Shown: piece after piece, positions 23,785 to 32,219 of the stretch | Position numbering within the stretch: position 1 is the first letter of the stretch | Layout of the letters: every line of letters starts with the position of its first letter | Assembly (NCBI GenBank): GCA_017695065.1 | Contig: JADILZ010000021.1 | Coordinates: 1-45,371 of the forward strand | Direction: 5' to 3' | DNA length: 45,371 bases | Origin: Candidatus Cryptobacteroides excrementipullorum | Lineage (GTDB): Bacteria > Bacteroidota > Bacteroidia > Bacteroidales > UBA932 | Translations under genes and position numbers: made by a program | The notes under the pieces: model-generated | Database searches by the model: none | Told to the model about the DNA's origin: nothing | What the model saw: the letters and a program-made list of their open reading frames with translations, nothing else

Positions 23785-25710
23785 TTATTTCAGCAGAACT
23801 GCAAGCGCTGCCATATTCTTGTGGTTCATGATGTCCTTTCCTTCAGGTGTGTAGGCATAGTCCATGCGGTCCTTGTACGCCTGCTCGACTTTTCCCCTGA
23901 CGATTTTCATGGTGCTGTTCACCATGTGGTTCTGCTCTGTGAATGGCTCAGGAAGCACGCATACAGCCGCAGGAAGCCACCTTTCCGGGAACTCACCGTA
24001 GTTCTTCCCACCCTTCCTGTACGAATTCACCTCTTCCTGTATCTTCTTAAGCATCAGCCTCCTGGCCTCATCCGAATCCAGAGGCGTCCCTGGCGCTGTC
24101 TCCTTTACACAGGACCTGAGCGCATCCTTGTTCGGAACCAGGAGAGCGATGGTATAAGGGTCCTGGCTGTTGTGCAGCACGACCTGGTCAATATATTTTG
24201 AATTCTCCACCAGGGACTCCTCTATGCCCTCAGGGCTGTATTTCTCTCCGTCTGCACTGATGAGCAGCGACTTGAACCGGCCTACCACATACAGGAAATC
24301 CTTGTCCCGCATATATCCCATGTCACCCGTGTGGAGCCACCCGTCCACCACAGTATCGGCAGTCGCCTTGGGGTTCTTCCAGTATCCCGCCATCACGTTT
24401 TCACCCTTGATGACTATCTCGCCTTTCTCGCCGTAAGGAAGGGAATTGCCTTCGGAGTCACAGATCTTTATCTCCATCGGCCTGACAACACACCCTGATG
24501 ACCCGAGTATGTGCCTTGCAGGTGCGTTGGCAGATATGATCGGAGTGGCCTCGGAAAGTCCGTACCCCTGGTACATCGGGATTCCTATCGCGTAGTAGTA
24601 TCTCTGGAGATCTATGTCCAGGAGGGCACCGCCGCCGACAAAGAACTTCATCTGGCCACCGAGCGCCTGGCGCACATTCTTGAACACCAGCCTGTCGAAC
24701 AGGGCAAGCAGAGGCTTTTTCCAGGCCTGGGAGAACCCTCCCTTGTTGTACCCTTCACGGTTGTACTCTATAGCCATCTTCAGGGCGGTACGGTAGAGCT
24801 TCTCCACCTTCGGTCCCTTGGCCTTGACTCCGGCCTCTATATTCTTCTTGAAATTCTTGGCAAGGGCCGGGACACTGAGCATTACCGTCGGCTTCAGTTC
24901 CTGTATGCTCATCGGGATGTTCCTCAACGCTTCCATCGGAGTGCGTCCGGCAGGAACGGTCCCTATCGAAGCCCCGTATGACATCATGGTGTAGAACCCC
25001 GCCACATGCGCGAAGCAGTGGTCCAGAGGAAGGATGATCAGCATCCTGTCCTGTGGAGTGACACCGATCACAGACTGGGCCTGCTCCACGTTCGCGGTGT
25101 AGTTGCGGTGTGTGAGAAGGATTCCCTTAGGGTCGGCTGTAGTGCCGGAAGTGTAGCTGATATTCGCATAGTCGTCAGGCCCTACGGACTCGTATCTCTG
25201 GCGGAACATCTCCGCATTCCCGGCAAGGAACCGGTCTCCCATCTCCATGACCTCGGAAATGGACATCTCCTTCTCCCTGTATTCCGGAAGGGCGTCGAAG
25301 ACAATCACGCGCTCCACCATCGGCAGTTCTGGAAGTATCTTCCTGATTTTAGGAAGCTGCTGCCCCGAAACCATCACGTACTTGGAGTCGGAATGCCTGA
25401 TCCTGAACACAAGGTCACTGCTTTCCTCGAGCTTTACCGAAAGGGGCACGTTGACGGCACCTGCATAAAGGATCCCGAGCTCCCCGGTCACCCACAGGTT
25501 CCGCCCCTCCGAAAGCAATGCCACTTTCTCCCCTTTCTGAAGCCCGAGGGCCATGAGTCCGGCCCCTATCCTCTGCCCTTCTTCCCTGGTCTGCAGGAAA
25601 GTAGTACGGGTCCATTCCTTGCCGCGCTTCTCCCACAGAAATACATTGGAAGAATACTTTTCGACATACCTGTCGACAAACTGGATAATCGTAAGTCTCT
25701 GTGTCGCCAT
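23785..25710 (-). CDS. Long-chain fatty-acid-CoA ligase (AMP-binding)
   Basis: A 641-residue ANL-superfamily enzyme that activates a fatty acid with ATP and couples it to CoA. It has the AMP-binding signature YTSGTTADPKGILLTHRNY (about residues 186-204), GYGLSEATPIIS, the hinge and ATP motif GWLHTGDMGYM, and the linker VVGRFKSLLISADGEKYSP. No signal peptide. The substrate chain length is not readable. It follows the deoxynucleoside kinase gene by 46 bp and precedes the propeller-AraC pair by 14 bp. Confidence 0.9.
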   Translation of the reverse strand: MATQRLTIIQFVDRYVEKYSSNVFLWEKRGKEWTRTTFLQTREEGQRIGAGLMALGLQKGEKVALLSEGRNLWVTGELGILYAGAVNVPLSVKLEESSDLVFRIRHSDSKYVMVSGQQLPKIRKILPELPMVERVIVFDALPEYREKEMSISEVMEMGDRFLAGNAEMFRQRYESVGPDDYANISYTSGTTADPKGILLTHRNYTANVEQAQSVIGVTPQDRMLIILPLDHCFAHVAGFYTMMSYGASIGTVPAGRTPMEALRNIPMSIQELKPTVMLSVPALAKNFKKNIEAGVKAKGPKVEKLYRTALKMAIEYNREGYNKGGFSQAWKKPLLALFDRLVFKNVRQALGGQMKFFVGGGALLDIDLQRYYYAIGIPMYQGYGLSEATPIISANAPARHILGSSGCVVRPMEIKICDSEGNSLPYGEKGEIVIKGENVMAGYWKNPKATADTVVDGWLHTGDMGYMRDKDFLYVVGRFKSLLISADGEKYSPEGIEESLVENSKYIDQVVLHNSQDPYTIALLVPNKDALRSCVKETAPGTPLDSDEARRLMLKKIQEEVNSYRKGGKNYGEFPERWLPAAVCVLPEPFTEQNHMVNSTMKIVRGKVEQAYKDRMDYAYTPEGKDIMNHKNMAALAVLLK

Positions 25711-25756
25711 AATTTATAGTGTTATTAACCTGGTTGTAAAAACATGTGCACCCACC

Positions 25757-26380
25757 TTATTCGCCTCCGGAGAAAAGACCGAAAAGCTCGGCGTCTATCT
25801 TGTCTGTGACGGTCTGGAAATCCTCTGGCCTGTTCTCGAACTTCACGTTGTCCACATCCACCACCAGGAGACGGTGCCCGTATGACGATATCCAGTTTTC
25901 ATAACGCTCGTTCAGACCTGTGATATAGTCGATGCGGATGCTCTTCTCGTACTCGCGGCCACGCTTCTGTATCTGGCTTATGAGGTTCGGGATGGAAGAG
26001 CGCAGGTATATAAGCAGGTCAGGCGGGTTGACCAGTGACATCATCAGGTCGAAAAGGTCAGAATAATTCTCGAAATCCCGTGTGCTCATAAGCCCCATGG
26101 CATGGAGGTTCGGGGCGAAGATCCTGGCGTCCTCATAGATGGTGCGGTCCTGGATGATGACATCCTTGCTCCTGGCGATCTCGACCACATCCTTGAAGCG
26201 CTTGTTCAGGAAATAGATCTGGAGATTGAATGACCATCTTTCCATATCTTCGTAAAAATCCGCGAGATACGGATTGTAATCCACTGATTCGAACCTCGGG
26301 GTCCATTTGTAATGGGCCGCCAGCATCTTGGTAAGGGTAGTCTTTCCGCTACCTATGTTTCCGGCTATGGCTATATGCAT
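25757..26380 (-). CDS. Deoxynucleoside kinase (dCK/dGK family)
   Basis: A 207-residue salvage kinase that phosphorylates deoxynucleosides at the 5' position. The P-loop is GNIGSGKTT (residues 7-15), the substrate-binding glutamate lies in RFESVDYNPYL (Glu31), the DRT motif is at residues 78-80 (IIQDRTIYED), and the arginine-rich lid is KRGREYEKSIR. The closing aspartate-valine segment VVDVDNVKFE is typical. A TAAATTTG -7 element lies 28 nt upstream. It diverges from the dcw cluster. Confidence 0.9.
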   Translation of the reverse strand: MHIAIAGNIGSGKTTLTKMLAAHYKWTPRFESVDYNPYLADFYEDMERWSFNLQIYFLNKRFKDVVEIARSKDVIIQDRTIYEDARIFAPNLHAMGLMSTRDFENYSDLFDLMMSLVNPPDLLIYLRSSIPNLISQIQKRGREYEKSIRIDYITGLNERYENWISSYGHRLLVVDVDNVKFENRPEDFQTVTDKIDAELFGLFSGGE

Positions 26381-26407
26381 ATCTGTATGACGTTTGATTC
26401 ATTCCGG

Positions 26408-26415
26408 CAAATTTA
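26408..26415 (-). promoter_or_regulatory. -7 promoter element of the deoxynucleoside kinase gene
   Basis: On the minus strand the sequence is TAAATTTG, a perfect -7 match, 28 nt before the ATG at 26380. No strict -33 element is seen. Confidence 0.5.
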
Positions 26416-26528
26416 ATTCTTTTTGCGATATAAGAAACCGTTCAAATCCTTCTCAAAAAATCTTTTATATGATTATCTCCAGAAGTACCGCGGATTATCA
26501 GGATGCAACACAGATCCTGAGGACAGAC

Positions 26529-26582
26529 GCAGACTGTCGTATCTCCCGACACTTCATGCTACGGAACGGAAAGACAGTCTGC
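26529..26582. repeat. Perfect 10-bp inverted repeat in the divergent region
   Basis: GCAGACTGTC (26529-26538) and GACAGTCTGC (26573-26582) are exact reverse complements separated by 34 bp. They lie between the kinase promoter and the mraZ operator. They could form a long-looped hairpin or two half-sites; the role is unknown. Confidence 0.5.
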
Positions 26583-26597
26583 TCCCCAAGGCCGATG

Positions 26598-26643
26598 TGG
26601 GATACAGGTGGAAAATTTTGGAAAACAGTGGAAGAAAATGGAA
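26598..26643 (+). promoter_or_regulatory. MraZ operator: TGGAA repeats at 10-bp spacing
   Basis: TGGAA occurs at 26609, 26619, 26629 and 26639, exactly 10 bp apart, with a TGGGA 11 bp further upstream at 26598. MraZ in other bacteria binds three or more TGGG-type repeats with 10-bp periodicity in front of its own gene. The array ends 10 bp before the -7 element, so it covers the -33 region and should allow repression by MraZ. Confidence 0.85.
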
Positions 26644-26652
26644 AATTATTCC

Positions 26653-26660
26653 TATTTTTG
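26653..26660 (+). promoter_or_regulatory. dcw cluster promoter, -7 element
   Basis: TATTTTTG is a perfect -7 match 22 nt before the ATG at 26683. The -33 region is occupied by the TGGAA repeats and has no ordinary TTTG at the right distance, as expected for a regulated promoter. Confidence 0.7.
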
Positions 26661-26682
26661 CGCCGGATAGCGAGTCGTGGAA

Positions 26683-27135
26683 ATGGTCAAATTCATAGGC
26701 GAATACAGCGGTAAGGTGGACGACAAGGGAAGAATCATTTTCCCTTCGGCGTTCAAGTCGCTCATGCAGAATGAAGGAGACATGCGGTTCGTCATAAAGA
26801 AGGACATATTCGAGGACTGCCTCGGCATGTACACCTACAGCGAGTGGGAAAGACAGTCCGAGGAGCTGAAGGCGAAGCTCAATTTCTTCAACAGAAAGCA
26901 CGCCGCTTTCTGGAGGGAATACATGCGCAACCGTGCCATAGTGGAGCCTGACTCCAAACTCGGAAGGATTACCGTCCCGAAGAAGCTGCTGGAGGCCATC
27001 GGAGTGGACAAGGAAGTGGTATTCAGCGGAAACGACCACAAGATAGAGATCTGGGCCAAAGACAGATACGAATCCGGAGCCGTATCGGAAGAGGAGATAA
27101 TCAGCCTCGCCGGTATGTTTTCTGACATGAAATAG
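26683..27135 (+). CDS. mraZ: Transcriptional regulator and division-cluster protein MraZ
   Basis: A 150-residue AbrB-like DNA-binding protein with two SpoVT-type repeats: FIGEYSGKVDDKGRIIFPSAF near the N-terminus and DSKLGRITVPKKLLEAIGV in the second half. It regulates the dcw cluster, usually as a repressor. A GTG two codons upstream (26677) is in frame; the ATG at 26683 is more likely because the predicted transcript start is near 26,667. It is preceded by its own TGGAA operator and followed 11 bp later by rsmH. Confidence 0.95.
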   Translation: MVKFIGEYSGKVDDKGRIIFPSAFKSLMQNEGDMRFVIKKDIFEDCLGMYTYSEWERQSEELKAKLNFFNRKHAAFWREYMRNRAIVEPDSKLGRITVPKKLLEAIGVDKEVVFSGNDHKIEIWAKDRYESGAVSEEEIISLAGMFSDMK

Positions 27136-27146
27136 GAGAGACCCGT

Positions 27147-28052
27147 ATGCCGGAGTACCACATACCAGTACTGCTTGACGAAAGCGTTACAGCACTCATC
27201 GGAGATGTCTGCGGCACATATGCCGACGCCACCTTCGGAGGAGGAGGCCACACTTCGGAAATACTCTCGCGGCTCTCCCCTGAAGGCAGAGTCATAGCTT
27301 TCGACCGGGACGCCGATGCCTTGCATAATAAGGTGGAAGACAGCCGCCTCACACTTATACACAGCGACTTCCGCTTCATACACAACCACATTCTCCATCT
27401 CGGGTACAAGGATGGCATCGACGGGGTCCTCGCCGACCTGGGAGTGTCATCCCACCAGTTCGACACAGCCGAAAGAGGGTTCTCCTTCAGATATGACGCT
27501 CCTCTGGACATGAGGATGAACAAGAAAGCCACGACCACAGCGGCCGACATAGTGAACACCCGCAGCGAGGATGAGCTTGAAAGGATATTCCGGCTGTACG
27601 GAGAAGTGGAAGGAAGCAGGAGGATGGCCAGAATGATATGCGCGGCAAGGGAATCCGCACCCATAACCACCACAACAGCTCTGGACAAGGCAATCGAGGG
27701 GATGGTGCCGAAATTCGCCGGGCATAAATTCCTCGCGAAAGTTTACCAGGCCCTGAGGATTGAGGTGAACCACGAGATGCGTTCCCTCGAGAAATTCCTC
27801 GAAGGGGCCACGGCATCCCTGAAACCGGGAGGGAGACTGGCCGTAATCACATACCACTCCCTTGAGGACAGGATGGTAAAGAACTTCTTCAGGAGCGGCA
27901 ATGTGGAAGGCGAGATGAAAAAGGACCTGTACGGCAGGGCGTCTGCACCGCTCAGGGCAGTGAACCGGAAACCTGTCGTGCCGCAGGAAAGCGAAATCTC
28001 GGCGAACACAAGGGCAAGGAGCGCAAAACTGAGGGTCGCTGAAAAGATATGA
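27147..28052 (+). CDS. rsmH: 16S rRNA (cytosine1402-N4)-methyltransferase RsmH
   Basis: A 301-residue SAM-dependent methyltransferase (old name MraW) that modifies C1402 in the 30S P-site. It has YHIPVLLDE at the N-terminus, the SAM-binding DATFGGGGHT (about residue 28-37), DGVLADLGVSSHQFD, and the C-terminal LAVITYHSLEDRMVKNFF and NTRARSAKLRVAEKI. Standard length and position as the second gene of the dcw cluster. Confidence 0.96.
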   Translation: MPEYHIPVLLDESVTALIGDVCGTYADATFGGGGHTSEILSRLSPEGRVIAFDRDADALHNKVEDSRLTLIHSDFRFIHNHILHLGYKDGIDGVLADLGVSSHQFDTAERGFSFRYDAPLDMRMNKKATTTAADIVNTRSEDELERIFRLYGEVEGSRRMARMICAARESAPITTTTALDKAIEGMVPKFAGHKFLAKVYQALRIEVNHEMRSLEKFLEGATASLKPGGRLAVITYHSLEDRMVKNFFRSGNVEGEMKKDLYGRASAPLRAVNRKPVVPQESEISANTRARSAKLRVAEKI

Positions 28053-28101
28053 ACCGGCCGGAGACCGGGAGGAAAGCGCTTCCACAGAAAAGGACACAGA
28101 C

Positions 28102-28443
28102 ATGAAATGGGAATTCGGTAAAATATGGGAACTGGTGAAGAACAGCTTCACGGCCACCCTCCGGGGAGAGTTTCTGCTGAGACTCCGCTTCGACAGGTGG
28201 TTCCTACATATAATATATTTCTTCGTGCTTTGCACCCTGAACATCTGGATCACCCTTGAAATAGAGCAGACAATGCTCAACGAGGAGAGGAACAAGGAGC
28301 GGCTTGAAGACCTGAAGATATACCATGCGCAGAAGACATGCGAGCTGGTGAGCCTGGACAGGCTGAGCACCGTGGAGGAGCTGCTGGAGAAGTCCGGATC
28401 AAGACTCACCGTACCGGAAAAGCCTGCAGACAGGCTGAAATGA
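28102..28443 (+). CDS. ftsL: FtsL-like cell-division protein
   Basis: A 113-residue bitopic protein. An N-terminal cytoplasmic stretch of about 35 residues is followed by one membrane segment (WFLHIIYFFVLCTLNIWITL) and a periplasmic coiled-coil rich in E, L and K. Sequence identity to proteobacterial FtsL is low. The call rests on topology and on the position between rsmH and ftsI, where Bacteroidota carry the FtsL-like_2 family. It should bridge the FtsQ-containing scaffold and the FtsW-FtsI synthase. Confidence 0.82.
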   Translation: MKWEFGKIWELVKNSFTATLRGEFLLRLRFDRWFLHIIYFFVLCTLNIWITLEIEQTMLNEERNKERLEDLKIYHAQKTCELVSLDRLSTVEELLEKSGSRLTVPEKPADRLK

Positions 28444-28479
28444 CAGAAGGATTGTGACAACTGATATTTGCATACAGTA

Positions 28480-30597
28480 ATGGCAGTGAGCAAGGAGACA
28501 GAAGAGAAGCGCAAGAGGGACAGGACCGGGATGATCCTGTCCATGCTGCATTTTGCGGCATTGTGCCTTGCCGTAGTCCTTGTCCTGCGCATAGCGTACA
28601 TACAAATCATATACAGGCCAGACCCCACTCTCGAGAAATACCTGACCTCTCCGGTAAGGAAAAGTCTCACAGACCCGGTGAGAGGCTCGATCCTCGCCAA
28701 GGACGGGAGACTGCTCGCCTCTTCCACCCCGATGTACCAGATCTACATGGACTGCACGGTAAGGAAAGCCGAGTTCAGCTCTGAAGGGGAGAAGGGCAAG
28801 GCCAAGGAAAAGGAATGGTTGGGCAAGGCTGAAAAGCTCTCTGCCGAGCTGGCGAAGATATACAAGGACAGAAGTGCGGCCGAATACTACAGGCTGATAA
28901 GCAAGGGAAGGCGCGAAGGCAGGATGTACGTGAAGATCGGACACCAGATCGACCACGGGCTGCTCCAGAAGGTGATGGAGCTCCCACTGTTCAACGAAGG
29001 AGGGTACAAAGGAGGGATGATAGTCGAGAAAATAGACACCAGGCAGTATCCGTACGGCTCCCTTGCAAGGCGCGTAATCGGGTATGTGAAAGACAACAAT
29101 GTCACCTCCGGGAACAACCTCATAGGCCTCGAGGGCAAGTTCAACTACCTTCTCCACGGCAGTGAAGGAGTGCAGTGGCTCCGGAGAACCGACAACCACG
29201 GGTGGATAGCCGACTACGACAGCACGATGGTGAAGGTGGAGGACGGGCTCGACCTCAGGACCACCATCGACATTGACATACAGGACATCGCGGACAAGGC
29301 CCTGAGGGAAAGAATCCAGGAGGTGGATGATGTGGAAGGGGGCTGCGCTATAGTGATGGACGTGAAGACCGGTGCAGTAAGGGCGATGGCCAACCTCAAG
29401 AGGGACGAGGAAGGGAATCTCCGCGAGATTTACAACTACGCCATAGGCACAGCCGGCGAGCCCGGTTCCGTATTCAAGCTCGCCACCCTGATGACCCTCG
29501 TCGAGGAAGGCAAGGTGAAGCTCGAGGACAAGGTGCCGACATTCCGCGGCAAATGGCCGTACAAAGGAGAGAAGATACCTGACGACCCTTATCTGAAAAC
29601 CTGGAAATCAGACGAGATAACAATATCCGACGCCCTGAAGATATCCTCAAACAATGTCTTCAGATACCTCGCCAAGGAAAATTATGGAGAGAACCCGAAG
29701 CACTTCATCGACAAGCTGTACGAATACAAGCTCAACGAGAAGTTCGACTTCGACATTACCGGGCTCGCAGCCCCGAACATCCCCGCCCCGAGCTCCGACC
29801 CGAGACTATGGAGCGGGACCACACTGGAATCCGTGGCCGTCGGCTACAGCATAAGCGAGACCCCACTGCATATCCTCATGTTCTACAATGCGATAGCCAA
29901 CAACGGGAAGCTCATGAAGCCTTATCTCGTGGAGGCTGTGGAACATAACGGCAAGACCGACAAAAAACTCGGACCTGTGGTCCTGAACGGGTCCATATGC
30001 TCGAAAGCCACGGCAGACACCCTCACCAGGGCCCTCAAGAAGGTGGTCACCGAAGGTACAGGACGGCTCGCATTCCGCAATGCGGCATGTGCCGTGGCCG
30101 GAAAGACCGGTACAGCGAGGGTCGCATTCGAGACACAGAGGAACGGGAAGAGCATCATAGCCTACCAGGATGAACAGGGGAGGAAAAAGCACCAGGCCAC
30201 ATTCGTGGGTTTCTTCCCTGCCGATGATCCGCATTACACTGCTATAGTGGTGGTGTACTCCAGGCTTTCGAAGGCCAATTTCTACGGGGCCGCGTATGCT
30301 GCCCCGGTCCTTAGAAAGATAGTGGACAACGTTTATAACCTCGATTCGAGATGGGGCGAGGAGCTGAAGGCCACCGGCCATGTAAGGGAAATGGACAAGT
30401 CAGCCGTGGAAACAGGACTGGACAAGCTGGATGAAGTGCCTGACCTCAAGGGACTCGGACTGAAAGACGCCCTGTATTCGGTAGAGAACTGCGGATACAG
30501 GTGCGTGTATTCCGGGACCGGACATGTGGTGAGCCAGACCCCGGCGGCAGGCACAGGGATGAAAAAGGGAGGGACAGTCACCATCTCGCTGAAATGA
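28480..30597 (+). CDS. ftsI: Septal peptidoglycan transpeptidase FtsI (PBP3) with PASTA domain
   Basis: A 705-residue class B penicillin-binding protein. An N-terminal membrane anchor (about residues 18-37) is followed by the pedestal domain and the transpeptidase domain with Ser330-x-x-Lys333 (EPGSVFK), Ser389-Ser-Asn391 and Lys542-Thr-Gly544. A single PASTA domain closes the protein (VPDLKGLGLKDALYSVE to GGTVTISLK), a usual feature in Bacteroidota. It cross-links septal peptidoglycan together with FtsW. The frame extends to a TTG at 28468; the ATG at 28480 is preferred. Confidence 0.95.
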   Translation: MAVSKETEEKRKRDRTGMILSMLHFAALCLAVVLVLRIAYIQIIYRPDPTLEKYLTSPVRKSLTDPVRGSILAKDGRLLASSTPMYQIYMDCTVRKAEFSSEGEKGKAKEKEWLGKAEKLSAELAKIYKDRSAAEYYRLISKGRREGRMYVKIGHQIDHGLLQKVMELPLFNEGGYKGGMIVEKIDTRQYPYGSLARRVIGYVKDNNVTSGNNLIGLEGKFNYLLHGSEGVQWLRRTDNHGWIADYDSTMVKVEDGLDLRTTIDIDIQDIADKALRERIQEVDDVEGGCAIVMDVKTGAVRAMANLKRDEEGNLREIYNYAIGTAGEPGSVFKLATLMTLVEEGKVKLEDKVPTFRGKWPYKGEKIPDDPYLKTWKSDEITISDALKISSNNVFRYLAKENYGENPKHFIDKLYEYKLNEKFDFDITGLAAPNIPAPSSDPRLWSGTTLESVAVGYSISETPLHILMFYNAIANNGKLMKPYLVEAVEHNGKTDKKLGPVVLNGSICSKATADTLTRALKKVVTEGTGRLAFRNAACAVAGKTGTARVAFETQRNGKSIIAYQDEQGRKKHQATFVGFFPADDPHYTAIVVVYSRLSKANFYGAAYAAPVLRKIVDNVYNLDSRWGEELKATGHVREMDKSAVETGLDKLDEVPDLKGLGLKDALYSVENCGYRCVYSGTGHVVSQTPAAGTGMKKGGTVTISLK

Positions 30598-30631
30598 AAC
30601 GGATTGGAAAACTTTTGCATTGGATTACAGG

Positions 30632-32140
30632 ATGACTATTGACGAAATAATAAAGGACTGCGGTCCTGTCACTGTAACAGGTGACAGGACCATTGAGGTG
30701 ACATCGGTATGCAGCGACTCGAGGAAAGCCGTCGCAGGGTCGGTGTTCATCGCTGTAAAAGGGTTTGCCGGAGACGGGCACACGTTCATCGGGACCGCAG
30801 TGGAAAATGGGGCCGTCGCTATCGTGTATGAAGACGAAGGGATGCTGCTGAAAGAGATGGAGAGGATATGCGGGAAAAGCGGCATCACCGCAGCCGAGGC
30901 AGCCCTCATGAAGGGACTGACATTCATCAGGACAGGATCTTCGAGACATTCCCTCGCGATAATCGCGTCCAATTTCTACGGACGCCCGTCCGAGAAACTG
31001 ACCCTGGTCGGAATAACGGGAACCAACGGGAAGACCACCACGGTCACCCTTCTCTATCACCTGTTCACAGACCTGGGCTACAGCTGCGGTCTGCTCTCCA
31101 CCATAGCCAACTACGTGGGAGAGAGGCGGACAGAGACAGCCAACACCACATCGGACCCAATCACGACAAACTCCCTCCTAGCCCAGATGGCAGATGCAGG
31201 ATGCGAGTTCTGTTTCATGGAGGTGAGCTCCATCGGCATGCAGCAGGAAAGGGTGTCCGGGCTTAAATTCAAGGCAGGGATATTTTCCAACCTGACCCAT
31301 GACCACCTGGATTACCACAAGACCTTCGCCGAATACCTCAGATGCAAGAAAATGTTTTTCGACATGCTTCCATCCGACGCATACGCAATCACCAATGCCG
31401 ATGACCGCAACGGGATGGTGATGGTGCAGAACACGAAGGCAAAGGTCGTCACATACTCATGCAAGAGTATCGCAGACCATACATGCCGCGTCATGGAGGA
31501 GAGCTTCGACGGGATGCTGCTGAGGATAGACGGGACAGAAAGCTGGACAAGGCTCACGGGACGGCACAACGCGTACAACATCCTGGCAATCTACAGCACA
31601 GCTGTCACACTCGGAGTGCCGCAGGAGGAGGCTCTTGTGGGCATAAGCAGGCTGGAAGCCGCCCCGGGACGGCTCGAAACCCTGCGCGGGCCGAAAGACC
31701 TTTCCGTGGTCATAGACTATGCACACACACCGGATGCCCTGGAAAATGTGCTCGTGACCCTCAGGGACATCGCCCCTGACAGGGAACTTATCTGCCTGTT
31801 CGGGTGCGGAGGCGACAGAGACAGGACCAAAAGGCCTGAAATGGCGCAGGTGGCACAGAAGCTCGCAGACAGGATAATAGTCACGTCTGACAACAGCCGC
31901 ACCGAACGGACAGCCGACATAATGAACGACATAAAGGCAGGACTCGACACGAAGGGACGGGCCAGAGCCCTGTTCATAGAAGACCGTGAGGAGGCCATCA
32001 GGACAGCGATTGCGGTCGCAAGCCCCGGGGCTACAGTGCTCCTCGCCGGGAAAGGGCACGAGACATACCAGATCATCGGGACAGAAAAACGGCACTTCGA
32101 TGAAAAGGAAATCGTAGCCGGGATATTCAAGGAAATGTAG
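30632..32140 (+). CDS. murE: UDP-MurNAc-tripeptide synthetase MurE
   Basis: A 502-residue cytoplasmic Mur ligase that adds the third stem amino acid to UDP-MurNAc-L-Ala-D-Glu. The P-loop GTNGKTTT is at residues 130-137; NTTSDPITTNSLLA, FMEVSSIGMQQERV and YAHTPDALENVL are present. The motif that reads the added amino acid is DNSR (420-423), followed by TE. The usual meso-diaminopimelate motif is DNPR. Arg423 is kept, so diaminopimelate remains most likely. A TTG at 30620 is in frame; the ATG at 30632 matches the family start. Confidence 0.94.
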   Translation: MTIDEIIKDCGPVTVTGDRTIEVTSVCSDSRKAVAGSVFIAVKGFAGDGHTFIGTAVENGAVAIVYEDEGMLLKEMERICGKSGITAAEAALMKGLTFIRTGSSRHSLAIIASNFYGRPSEKLTLVGITGTNGKTTTVTLLYHLFTDLGYSCGLLSTIANYVGERRTETANTTSDPITTNSLLAQMADAGCEFCFMEVSSIGMQQERVSGLKFKAGIFSNLTHDHLDYHKTFAEYLRCKKMFFDMLPSDAYAITNADDRNGMVMVQNTKAKVVTYSCKSIADHTCRVMEESFDGMLLRIDGTESWTRLTGRHNAYNILAIYSTAVTLGVPQEEALVGISRLEAAPGRLETLRGPKDLSVVIDYAHTPDALENVLVTLRDIAPDRELICLFGCGGDRDRTKRPEMAQVAQKLADRIIVTSDNSRTERTADIMNDIKAGLDTKGRARALFIEDREEAIRTAIAVASPGATVLLAGKGHETYQIIGTEKRHFDEKEIVAGIFKEM

Positions 32141-32219
32141 GACAGTTCCGGACGCAGGAAAGACAAGGGCAATATCCGAAGTCATGCCTGCCGTCCGTGC
32201 CACAAAGGAGACAGACTAT

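Noticed and set aside
25006..25719. Long plus-strand open frame opposite the acyl-CoA ligase
   Set aside because: It is complementary to the conserved AMP-binding region and has no protein-like motif or start signal.
27447..28727. Long minus-strand open frame opposite rsmH, ftsL and ftsI
   Set aside because: It is antisense to three certain dcw genes, has no recognisable domain and a Ser/Arg/Leu composition typical of a shadow frame.
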